Source of the DNA: Epichloe hybrida
Taxonomy: Eukaryota > Ascomycota > Sordariomycetes > Hypocreales > Clavicipitaceae
Reading direction: 5' to 3'
Length of the DNA: 64,000 nucleotides
NCBI GenBank assembly: GCA_019022495.1
Contig: JAFEKR010000036.1
Span: 372,001-436,000, forward strand
Shown here piece by piece: positions 34,444-43,819 of this stretch (positions are counted from its first letter, which is position 1; the number at the start of each line of letters is the position of its first letter). Position numbers and translations under genes: made by a program. Under the pieces are notes generated by a model. That model ran no database searches, was not told where the DNA came from, and saw nothing but the letters and a program-made list of their open reading frames with translations.

Positions 34444-35042
34444 ACAACAATCATGATTTTCACCCAATGTCATCCAATATCAGCATCCGAGGTTGGAATT
34501 TGACGAGTCAAAGCGATCAAACTTGATTCTCGTGAACCGCCAGAAACCCTATATCAGATTCTCAGTCGTTGCTGCAAGGGAAATGATCCTCTCTTTTCAA
34601 CTCGCTGTGTCGCCAGCGCCACATAGCAAAGAAGCGACATTTTCGGTGAGAGTATGCCCCTGGATTCGTTGTTCTCTTTTTATTGCCGCCAGGATCCCGA
34701 TCTAATGTCACACTGATATCACTTTGGGGCTACTCGGCTGGGCAGTTGGAGCAGGCACAACAGCTCAGTGCCGCTGTCTGGCAACTTTTGGAATCAATAA
34801 TTGTGCGGTTCCATGAGTCAGGAGAACATGCGAGACGATCTACTTTATCTCATCATGTGTTAGCGCAAGATCAATGTAGTCCATGATCGGCAGCCTTGTG
34901 AGATAGCGAGGATGCTTACCTTATTGGTAAGTTCGACCAGTACTTCTTCCATGTAATCTGTAGTCTTTCAGATTGTTCTCTACATCAGAGACATGTGTCC
35001 ATGTAGTCAGTCCACCACGGTGTTGGAGCCAGCAGAGCTGTG

Positions 35043-35087
35043 AAGGCCCCCACCATCATGCCACCACATCTTGCAGTTGGGGGCCTT
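35043..35087. repeat. Inverted repeat (hairpin), AAGGCCCCCA
   Basis: AAGGCCCCCA at 35043-35052 and its exact complement TGGGGGCCTT at 35078-35087 could form a GC-rich 10-bp stem with a 25-nt loop, 340 bp upstream of the gene at 35424. Confidence 0.7.
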
Positions 35088-35423
35088 TCTTAACTGCTCC
35101 AGGTAGTACTGAATAGGATCAGTCAAGTCAAGCGCTTGACTAATCAAAATCCATCTGCTGACAGTCCTGAATCATTGCAATGAAAGCCTGCGCAGTCGAT
35201 CTGGTTAAGGATAAAAAAAGACGACAACAAGTGATCACCCTTTTTGGCACTTAGACGACAGTGAGAAGACCAGAGGAGGAGGTGGCGGAGTTCCTTCTTC
35301 ATACGCAAGATACTCACCACCACTGCTGATTCTCGAAGCACAACCACTCGGGCTCTCATTTCATTCCTTTGGTACGTCAAACTCGAGGCGAAATACGTTT
35401 CGAAACAGCCGCAAAGTCTTGAA

Positions 35424-36296
35424 ATGACTGGATTTGTGGTCAACTGTACTGGTACATCCCACAGCTCGACACTTCCAACAGCTCAAAGGACCACACCCAT
35501 GGTTTCGGCAGAAGATATTCGCCAGACAATGGAGCGAGCCGAGGAGATGCGATCGTCATATGATGTATACACCTCCTTCAGAGAAACATATTATTGCCCT
35601 GATTTACATATTGAAGAACCGATCGTCCCGCAAGACGCACGAACCGAAGAAGGCGCCCCAACATGGGGGAGCAGTGCAACGCCTTATAGTGCTGCTTTCG
35701 ATACCGTCGGCGGTCCCTCGGAATACTCAATGTCAACAAGTACGCCTTCGATAGATGGGGTCGAGCCTATACAACTTCAGCGGCCAACGATGTCAGACCA
35801 CAGTCTAGGTTGGCTTCCCTGCGAGTTCATGAGGCTGACAGGCTGTGGTGCGTCCTTCCGTTTCCAAGAAATAAACCTGTGGATTGAGCACATGGTGAAT
35901 GAGCATTTGGCAGCATGCTTTCCTTCCCACAGCATTTGTTGGTTTTGTGAAGAAGCAGACTTCAAATGCCGTTCGAAGCGAACAGAAGAGAAACGGGAGA
36001 AATATCGGCAGCGGATGTATCATATTGCAGCTCATTTCTTCGAAGGGCAAACATCAGCCAACATTCAGCCAGACTTTTTCTTTCTCGGTCATTTGCACAG
36101 GTACGGTCTGATTGACGAGCACGTTTTTCAACGGGCAAAAAGCCAAGGACAACTTCCAGCTATCCACATGCCCCATGACTTCTATGACGATGCAGAATCA
36201 TCGGGAGTGGCTTCGCAGCAGTATGCTGAAACAAGTCGCCGCAATAGCCGCCTTCATTCGTCGCAGAGGCATCGTAGCCATCGGCATAGGCACTGA
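35424..36296 (+). CDS. Putative C2H2-like zinc-finger protein, fungal, unknown function
   Basis: Single exon of 290 aa. A degenerate C2H2-like finger is visible: C133-x7-C141 (CEFMRLTGCGASF), then H156 and H161 (WIEHMVNEHL). A nearby CWFC pair (172/175) and a following helical region (EEKREKYRQRMYHIAAHFFE) with further His residues could form a second metal site. The layout, an N-terminal Ser/Thr-rich region and then a single degenerate finger with the CWFC motif, resembles a family of hypothetical proteins expanded in Hypocreales. The C-terminus is basic (HSSQRHRSHRHRH). Nuclear or RNA-related roles are speculation. The ATG at 35424 is the first in frame; an internal Met at residue 26 is an alternative. 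Confidence 0.7.
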   Translation: MTGFVVNCTGTSHSSTLPTAQRTTPMVSAEDIRQTMERAEEMRSSYDVYTSFRETYYCPDLHIEEPIVPQDARTEEGAPTWGSSATPYSAAFDTVGGPSEYSMSTSTPSIDGVEPIQLQRPTMSDHSLGWLPCEFMRLTGCGASFRFQEINLWIEHMVNEHLAACFPSHSICWFCEEADFKCRSKRTEEKREKYRQRMYHIAAHFFEGQTSANIQPDFFFLGHLHRYGLIDEHVFQRAKSQGQLPAIHMPHDFYDDAESSGVASQQYAETSRRNSRLHSSQRHRSHRHRH

Positions 36297-37765
36297 CTGA
36301 CACGACAAGGCTTTCGGGGAGAGAGGGACAGCACTCTTTTATTCTTCATCTTTATTTCTTGCGAGTTTTGTTTGTGAGGTCGAAAAAAAAGCTTCATCAC
36401 TTGCTTCTTTGCCCCATGATGAGATACGACGAAGTCAACTTTTACGTTTGGTTTTTCGATGCCGTCTTGGTCGTCGTTAGGAATGTTTGAGTGACTCGGC
36501 CGTGACAGTGCGTATGCATGCCAGCGCCATTTGGCAGAGGGCAGCTGCGAACTCCAACAGAAATGATGGTACCTGGCTTGTTTTCGCACTACCCACAAGC
36601 TAAGATCTCTGACGCAGCCATCGAGTTGTTGATGAGACTCTTCAGTTGGACCGATTTTGTGATTGGGGATGCTTATTATGACGTTCACCGCAAAGCCCCC
36701 ACACAACATTCTGGGGAGTTCAAGAACGGTGGGGTTGGGCTAAATCGGGCAAGCTTTCACGCCGGGATTTCTCAACTCACGGTTGGGTTGAAATAGTCCC
36801 ATTGATCCAATTGAGGCCGTTTCTGACGTTGATTAGCCAAGCGAACTCGAGGCATTCCTTTCGTCGGTTGGACCTAACATACTTTGGGAGGGTATTTTGC
36901 TCGCCAAAGAAACACGACGACATGACGCAGAATGGCATCCGTTCAGAAGGCATATCCGTGACGAAGGTGGACAAAGCAGAGAACCAGTTAGTTGGGTAGT
37001 TTTCTGTGTTTCATTCCAAGAGATGATGCACACGATGAGATGGAAGATGTCAGGCGAAGACTAGGACAGACTGAAGCGGTCAACGAGATTGCGGAAATGG
37101 GGGCAGGCGCACCTGCCGAGTAGAGAAGGAGCGGGGGGGTGATTCAGGAATCAGCATTTCACGATGTTCCAGATTTTCCCATGCCCTACACACCTCAGCA
37201 CATCGGCAGCGTGTGTCTCGTTGTGAGGATGCAAATTTTCTGCATGGCCAATAATTGAGGACTCGTGACTTGTTGTTCATGTGGGACCGGACAGCTTCTG
37301 ATGCCGCGCGGTCCGTCTGCATAATACATGTAAGCATCGTACATGAGACCGACCGGCTATGAATTTCCGATTCGCCATTCCCATTTGTTTTCCTAGCCCG
37401 ACTTGCAATTCAGACCAGATCGTCACGAGACTTGAATTCCAAAAATCTGACATGGATTTGCCCCTTGGGGCAACCACAACCATACAGTGGCTAGCACTCA
37501 CATGAGCAAGTCATAACTTCAACGCCAGCCAGAGAGACTTGGTCTGATGCTATTCCCCACGAGGACGGGTCTGCATACCTGGTGGTGCATTACTATCGTA
37601 AAACCCGTTTGCCATTTTTGAAGGACCCGAAGTATTTATAGAATTCAAGGGCATGAATACTGCGCTACTTTGTAAAACCAAGGAGGGGGCTTTTACGGTT
37701 TGACATGGACAACTTTACGAATATACCGGACAGAGCATCTACTCGTTAAGTAGTAAGTCGAAACC
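36297..37765. other. Gap between the zinc-finger gene and the secreted-peptide frame
   Basis: 1.47 kb. Several open frames of 60-150 codons occur on both strands, but none has family resemblance or splice support. A G-run is seen at 37131-37138. I see nothing else in it. Confidence 0.5.
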
Positions 37766-37876
37766 ATGCACTTCATAACGTCGTTGTTCGCCATCGCCCT
37801 GTTCCTCGGCCTCGCGGCTGCTGGGGCCATTTCGAACGCTTCACGATCTGGACGTGTCTCCGGAGAATGCAAGTAG
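37766..37876 (+). CDS. Putative small secreted peptide (36 aa) or first exon of one
   Basis: From the ATG at 37766 a frame encodes MHFITSLFAIALFLGLAAAG followed by AISNASRSGRVSGECK and a TAG. The first about 21 residues form a textbook signal peptide: a short N-region, a Leu/Ala/Phe core, and small residues AAAGA before the likely cleavage site. What remains is only about 15 residues with one Cys. The codon before the stop reads TGCAAGTAGG, which could instead be a GTAGGA donor; the mature peptide may continue in a later exon. No matching acceptor could be chosen with confidence before the convergent TilS gene ends at 37959. Called on the signal peptide alone. Confidence 0.35.
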   Translation: MHFITSLFAIALFLGLAAAGAISNASRSGRVSGECK

Positions 37877-37958
37877 GATCCAAGGAGGGGGGTATCATTC
37901 TGTGCAGACCACCACATTGCATGATACAGATGCTATACATACCAGAGAGATATGAAAT

Positions 37959-40187
37959 TTACAGAGACCGACCCCGTGATGCCTTTCTGATGGAATATCT
38001 CGCTGCCCTTTGTCTTCGAACCCTCATTGAACTCGTCCTTGATTGTTGATATCCCACTATGGGCGCCTGCGTTCCCCTCCTCCCGAGTCCTAGCAGCGCG
38101 GCGTCGATCCATCTATAGCGCGCCTCATACTTCACCCACCGCTCGAGACCAGGCACGTGGATCCCTAGGCTAGGGAGCGCAAGGAGTGTCAACGTAGGAT
38201 TCGCGTCTTCACCACGACTTGCTTCTACGCTATATAGAGCAGGTAGGGAATAGCGAATCTTGCCAGGTGCGTAGTACTTGAGAATCTGTTCCAGTCGCGC
38301 ACGCTGTTTCGGGGGCAGCGCTTTCCGAAATGGCTTCGCATGCTGCGGGAAGAGCGGCAGGATATGAAACCTGGCGGGCACGCAGGCACTCACGCGGATC
38401 CAGTACCTGCCGTCCCAGAGCTTGGCTGTCTTCCACGTTCGCCAATGACGATGGCGGCTGGTAGGCTCTTCTGCATCATCAGCTACAGACGAGATGCGAT
38501 AATTGATGTGTCCCGGAAGCTTCCGCTCTGGCAGAGGCTTCATGGATGAGTATGGAGCCCGGGACATGAACCATTTCGTACATGCGGGGCCAATGATGGG
38601 ATCAAAGGCGACACCGGCAATGGTGAATGCTTTTGGCGGTGTTTTGTTGGGATCCGCTGCAAGTTCTGGGAAGATTTTATCGATGACAGTGTCCAGATGT
38701 GTGACTGGAGGGGCATTGGTGTCTGGCGTGACGAATTCTATCAGTTTGCGAACCGCGAGGGCAGCCATCAGGCGCTGGTGGGGTTGACGACATCGCGACC
38801 TCGCTTCGTCGAAGAGTCGTCTTCTCCATTGCGAATGAGCGGGTCGAAAGGGAGGAGGCTCAACAAGCAAAGTACCCGCATTGGGGTCGAAATCGAGAAT
38901 CGCAGCTTCTCGTATCAACCATCGTCGCGCCTCTGCTTCTTCAAGTCTAATGCGCTTCTTTGCTTCCCTTGACATGTCGAGAATGGCATCTTTCTGCAAC
39001 TTCGTGGGTAGTGTGGTACGGTCCATGTGGCGAATGGCGTTTCTGGGTGTGAGGGTTGCATCTGCATTGGTAGGATCCTCAAACCATTTTATATTGTTAG
39101 CCTCGCAAGTGGCGATGAGCCTGTCCTTGTCAAACTGGAGCAATGGTCGATAGATTGTTATGCCTCCGTCCTCACAGTTGAGCGGCGTCAAGTATGGCAC
39201 ACGAGGGTCAACATCTCGCAGTATGTGCCCGGGGAAGTGGGCCGATATGTCATTGATGCCAAGGCGCGACCTGATTCTGTCCCACGGCTCGGTTTCGGAA
39301 TCGCTTTTCATCGTTGATCGGAGGCGCTTCATTTCTTTTTTTGGCGGCTTGAAGCTGAGATACGGGTATTTCTGCATTTGATCGTCCAAAAGCCCGCTCT
39401 TGTAGACTCCGTGCAAGTCGTAACACTCCGGTATCGCATTGGCTTCACGTATTCCTTGATAGCCTCGATATGAATGACCACTCATGTACCGCATGAGCAC
39501 CGTCTCGTATTGGTCATCTCGGTGATGGGCGAAGAACAAGCTATTGGCGCTGAAGCATTGGCAAGTCAAGCCGAGCATTCGGTAACGCAGAATTCTGGCG
39601 ACGCTTTCGACATTGGGAAGACTGCCGGGATTTTGCCCATCCTGGACGAAGTCTTTCCAGTTCAAAGGTTTCGTGACGGCCCTGAGACCCAACTTGTTCA
39701 GTTCTTGGGCGACTTTTGAAGCTTCGAGAGAGCTCTCCTGGCGCAATTTGTGGTCGACGATGATGGCAAAGGCGCTGTCGGCGGGGTTGTCGGCAATTCT
39801 GATATCGCGGTGCGTCTTGATGAGGGTCGAGAGTAGATATGCCATAGCCATGGAATCAACGCCGCCGCTTACGGCAATGGCTAAACGCAATGGTTAACGC
39901 AATGGTTAACACAATGGTTAACACAATGGTTAACACAATGGTTAACACAATGGTTAACACAATGGTTAACACAATGGTTAACACAATGGTTGTTTAGTTG
40001 CGCCGCCCGTAGAGACGGTTTTCCGGATCATGGAGGGCTGGGGGAAAACAGACATACCAACTCGCCGCGGCCGAGCATAGCGGATATTTTGGAACCGTGG
40101 GGGGCACACCGACTCGACGGCATCCCGAAACTCGGCCAAGGAGATGGGCTTCGGGCCATGGTGAAGAACTCGATTCGGAAAGCTCAT
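37959..40187 (-). CDS. TilS/MesJ-type tRNA(Ile)-lysidine synthetase family protein
   Basis: Two exons, 40187-40058 and 39880-37959, give about 683 aa. The PP-loop ATPase motif SGGVDS falls directly after the splice junction (about residues 48-53, in AIAVSGGVDSMAMAYLL), with the family's second block IIVDHKLRQESSLEA. Further TilS features are FFAHHRDDQYETVLMR with the conserved HHRDDQ-type motif, and GYQGIRE. Bacterial and organellar TilS changes the wobble C of the AUA-reading tRNA(Ile) to lysidine. In fungi the homologue is long and is presumed to serve mitochondria, which is inference. No clear presequence is visible: the N-terminus is MSFPNRVLHHGPKPISLAEF. The 177-nt intron is unusual because most of it is a 12-bp minisatellite. 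Confidence 0.88.
39888..39990. repeat. 12-bp minisatellite inside the TilS intron
   Basis: CAATGGTTAACA (plus strand) repeated eight times in full, then a partial copy; the first unit ends in G instead of A. It fills over half of the 177-nt intron (39881-40057). The sequence across the 3' splice site (CAATGGCTAAACG at 39875-39887) is a diverged copy of the same unit, so the array abuts and resembles the acceptor. Confidence 0.95.
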
Positions 40188-41250
40188 TCCATCCCAGACG
40201 TGGTCAATTGAGGTGAAGGATGGCAGGGACTCTGTTGGCAGATGGTGAAGCGTATCATCCTAATGTCATACTTGTCCTTGACGCCGATCAGTTGCTCCCG
40301 TGCTTCTGGGCGCTGTCGTCTACAGGTAGGTCGGAGATGTACGCGGATGGGAAGTCAAGACTGGCGCATGATCAAATGATCAAAAAACTGTTACTCCGTA
40401 CAGTGGCAGTGTGCAGTGGCAGGTCATCATGACTCGGCGCGGCTCGACTTCATCAGGCCACTTGCTCTGTGCCCCTGCACGAGAGTCAGGCCGTCAGGCC
40501 ACAAGGCCACACGCGCCGGGGAGGCCTCACGGACTGCATTGCATTAGCAGACTGCATTAGCAGACCCGCAGCCCTGTCTGCCTCGTCCCATGAGCTCCTG
40601 CCATTCCAGATTTGCCACGGCATCCATCCCAATCGGGGACTTGGGGACTCGAGCCTAGAATCCTAGAAAAAAGCCTTGCCATCCAATCGACGGGGGCCAT
40701 CGCGCAATCGCAGGCCATGTTCATAATAATGTATGTACATGTTGCGACTACTCCGTGGTCCGTACATGGGATATGTAATGATAATGATAATAATACGGAG
40801 TAGATACATGTAATCCGTACATAATACGGATCCGTAGACATCGTGTCGTGCTTGCGCCTGGTGCATCCCCGCCCTGCCAAGTTGAGTGAGTGTCCAGTAG
40901 TCTTCGACACGCACACCCGGCGATGCACAACCAATCGTCTCGTCGTTTCATCACTTCTTCCTCCTCCTCCTCCTCCTCCTCCTCCGCCGTCGCTCCTTCC
41001 CGTACCTGGCTCACCTCACCACATATTCATGCTTTCTATTCTTCGCCCTTCTGCTCTTCGTAATCAACAATCAGTCTTCTCATGCCCATCATGCTCATCA
41101 GCCTGCGCTTGTAGCCTCGCACCATCGCACGACGCGGCTCGACTCGACTCGACTCGACTCGCCTACTACCTATTACACCTACTGCACCTATTTACTCTCT
41201 GTCGCAACCAACTTGATGCTGCTTGACGCCTTCGAGCACAGCTGCCGCTC
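40188..41250. other. Divergent promoter of TilS and the BTB gene
   Basis: 1.06 kb between two start codons on opposite strands. Several TACTCCGTA/TACGGAGTA elements occur (40392, 40749, 40793), along with an AT-rich ATGATAATGATAATAA run (40777), a (TCC)n tract at 40960-40986 and a CTCGA pentamer array at 41136-41163 in the presumed 5' leader of the BTB gene. Confidence 0.6.
41136..41163. repeat. 5-bp tandem repeat, CTCGA
   Basis: Five contiguous CTCGA units about 90 bp upstream of the BTB gene start codon, probably in its 5' UTR. Confidence 0.88.
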
Positions 41251-42912
41251 ATGGTTTCCCAACCCGATCAGCCGTCACCTGCCTCCACCACCGCCTTAGA
41301 CGTCACCACCTCATCCCGCCGCTCCAACCACCAACATCAATACTCCTCGGCATCAGTCGTCTCCCGGCCCTCGCTCTCCCGTACCAAACGCTACAACCGG
41401 TCGCACGTTGGCGGGGCTTCCTTCGCGCCTCAGAATGAGTTTCCCGTCTTTGCGCACGGCGGCGACGTCGAAATCATCATTCGTGTGGGCGCTGGCGCGG
41501 ATGGTGCCGAGAATAGTTATCTCTTGCACCGACACACCTTGACCAGATGCAGTGGTTTCTTTGAAGCGAGTACATCTTCCGAGTGGTCCAAGGCCCGGCC
41601 ACTGCTGGCCGGCGGTAACGAGCTGGCTCGTATCGGCGAGGACCCTTCTTCTGCACTCGACGTCTCAGATTCGGATAGGTTCGCAGTCGGTGGTGGTGCG
41701 AGCAGATCTGGTTCGACGACTCCAAGAAGGAGATGGAAGTATGAACTGGATGCCGGGGCAGGCGATGGGGACATCCCCATGTTGGTTCAGAGGGACGGTT
41801 CGCCAACAGGAGCCCGAGGAGGCAACTGCCGGCCATCTTTTCCATCCCTGTTCGGTCCTGGTTCTGGTTCTGGTGGCCCTGCATCCAATTCTAAATCCAG
41901 CTCACGACCCAAGAACGGTCCGCCAACAACAAACCACGTTTCCTTCTCTCGCTCTGTTGCTAATCTCGCCATAACGCAACGTCTCTCCCAAGCGGACGAA
42001 GACCTCTTGCGCGACTACGACAATCTCTTCCGCATCTTCTACAACTATCCTCCCGTGCTGGACGGCGTCAGTGTCGCAGACGCCTATGTGCAGTGCAAGT
42101 CGCTCCTGGCCTTGGCAGATCAATACGACGCCCTGGCTGTCGTGGGGCCCCGAGTCGACCATCACCTGCTCCAGTTTCAATCAAGGCTGTGGAAGCAGAT
42201 TGCCAAATATCCGATTTCATATCTTCGCCTCGGCTACCTCGCCCGCAGCAAAGTCATCTTTCAGGAAGCTCTGATCCATGTCGTGGGGCAATGGCCCCTG
42301 GGAGAGCGCAGCCTCCGCGCCGCCTTGCCCGACATTGTCCTCGATATTATTGAAGACAAGGTAGACGAGCTGGAGGAGATTGTCAGCCGCGTCGAAGGTC
42401 GTCTTTTCCGTCTCAACCTCACCACAAGCAAGGGGGAGCGCGTCACACCCGGCAACAACTACCTGGACTGGCTCGTAGTCAGTCTGTTCCGACAATGGCT
42501 CGCCGACAACACCTCGCCTCAACAACCACCGCCCGGGCGAAACACCGGCAGCAGCAGGGGCAGCAACGCCCATCACCCATCGCCAGCCTTGCCTCCCCCC
42601 GTCCCGCCCCTCACCTCGATTGGGCGCGCCTATCGCACCCTCGGTTCCGGCAACTCGAGCGCCTTTCTCAACCACGACGACTGCAAAAAGTTTCTCAAAC
42701 TCACCCCCGAGCTCTACAGCCGCGATAACATGCGCCGCTTCGAGAAGCGCATGGACGAGCTCAAAGCCACGGCGCGGGATCTCGTTCGTCCCCTCCTAGG
42801 CAGCGGTCTCGAGCTCGACATGGCCGGCTCAAGTCGCACCTCAGACGGCATCACCTACCTCACTTGCACCGCAGTGGGAAACCGCGATCTCCCCTGGCCC
42901 GTCGACAGCTGA
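41251..42912 (+). CDS. BTB/POZ-domain protein, fungal, unknown target
   Basis: Single exon of 553 aa. After a Ser/Thr-rich N-terminus, a BTB-like fold begins near residue 68: FPVFAHGGDVEIIIRVGAGA, then SYLLHRHTLTRCSGFFEAST, with the characteristic strand-helix pattern (LHRHTLTRCSGFF corresponds to the LH..vL...S.yF motif). A Gly/Ser-rich insertion (about 115-225) splits the domain before the helical part (DEDLLRDYDNLFRIFYNYPP and ALADQYDALAVVGPRVDHHL). The rest is helical, with a Pro-rich loop near 425-450. BTB proteins often serve as Cullin-3 substrate adaptors or transcription cofactors; no partner domain (BACK, kelch, zinc finger) is visible, so the role is open. Confidence 0.8.
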   Translation: MVSQPDQPSPASTTALDVTTSSRRSNHQHQYSSASVVSRPSLSRTKRYNRSHVGGASFAPQNEFPVFAHGGDVEIIIRVGAGADGAENSYLLHRHTLTRCSGFFEASTSSEWSKARPLLAGGNELARIGEDPSSALDVSDSDRFAVGGGASRSGSTTPRRRWKYELDAGAGDGDIPMLVQRDGSPTGARGGNCRPSFPSLFGPGSGSGGPASNSKSSSRPKNGPPTTNHVSFSRSVANLAITQRLSQADEDLLRDYDNLFRIFYNYPPVLDGVSVADAYVQCKSLLALADQYDALAVVGPRVDHHLLQFQSRLWKQIAKYPISYLRLGYLARSKVIFQEALIHVVGQWPLGERSLRAALPDIVLDIIEDKVDELEEIVSRVEGRLFRLNLTTSKGERVTPGNNYLDWLVVSLFRQWLADNTSPQQPPPGRNTGSSRGSNAHHPSPALPPPVPPLTSIGRAYRTLGSGNSSAFLNHDDCKKFLKLTPELYSRDNMRRFEKRMDELKATARDLVRPLLGSGLELDMAGSSRTSDGITYLTCTAVGNRDLPWPVDS

Positions 42913-43819
42913 ATAATTACCAGCATCCCTGGCATATCCTCGCTCCCTGGCCCGTCGAGCTGAATAATTACCATCATCCCTGACATATCCTCGTCTACGA
43001 AGCAAGTTCTGAAACCCACATACTGCAGCAAATGGCAATGAAGATATATCGGCACATTTATATAATCATGATTTTGTCCCTAATTTTTTTTTTTTAAAAA
43101 CCCCCTCAGGATACCCCCTCAAAGGCTGGATCTCCTTTTTTTTTCTTCTTATCCATGCAAGAATCGTCCTTGTTGCCCTACTACGTTCTTGTATGAAACG
43201 CTTTATGAAACGAAATGAAGTACAGTCTAGTCTGTCTGACTGTCTGTCTGTCAGGCCAGTTAGTCACCATGTAACGATGTACGATGGGCCGTGCCTATGA
43301 ATGAATATTATACTTGTATAAATCGGACTTGCCATCACTCAAGTGACATGGTGATTGTTTTGATGTCGCTGCTACATGATACCCATCATACTTGCGGTGG
43401 GCCTCGAGCGGAATCCAGATGCAGGAGCGGAAAATGGGCGAAGACAGGAAGAGAAGGGGACTGGGGCCGGTAAAGGCCTTTTTTTTTTCATAACTCTCAA
43501 CAGTAAGGCACGCGTCAGAGTCCCATCCCATCGTAAGTGGTGCAGAGGTGCAGACATCAATCAGCCGGAGCGACGTTGATCTGGTTTGCAATCTTTGACA
43601 ACCAACATAACATAGATTCGTATTCATCAAAGTCCAAGTCCAAGGCCATTTTATTTCCATTGTCACCACCTTTCCATTGCCTTCAACGCTACAATACTCC
43701 TTATTTCCAAACAAGCTCGAGCCACAGACTCATCAGCCCATAATTTCCATTTTTAATGAAAATCATTACCAATCTCGTTCAGAGGTGCTTTCTATTCAGG
43801 CTTTCTGCTGTGTCGTGGC
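42913..43819. other. Convergent 3' region
   Basis: 0.9 kb between two stop codons. A 57-bp imperfect duplication follows the BTB stop: the CCCTGGCCCGTCGA...ATAATTACC block at 42893-42920 recurs at 42946-42973. T tracts (43085-43095, 43137-43143, 43480-43488) suit 3' ends. No gene seen. Confidence 0.55.

Larger units (their letters stand above)
32074..35423. other. Long gene-poor gap
   Basis: 3.35 kb with no confident gene. Most open frames are short and lack coding character; one minus-strand frame (34094-34450) is listed separately as a possible remnant. A perfect 10-bp inverted repeat with a 25-nt spacer lies at 35043-35087. A purine-rich run is seen at 33655-33680. Confidence 0.5.
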
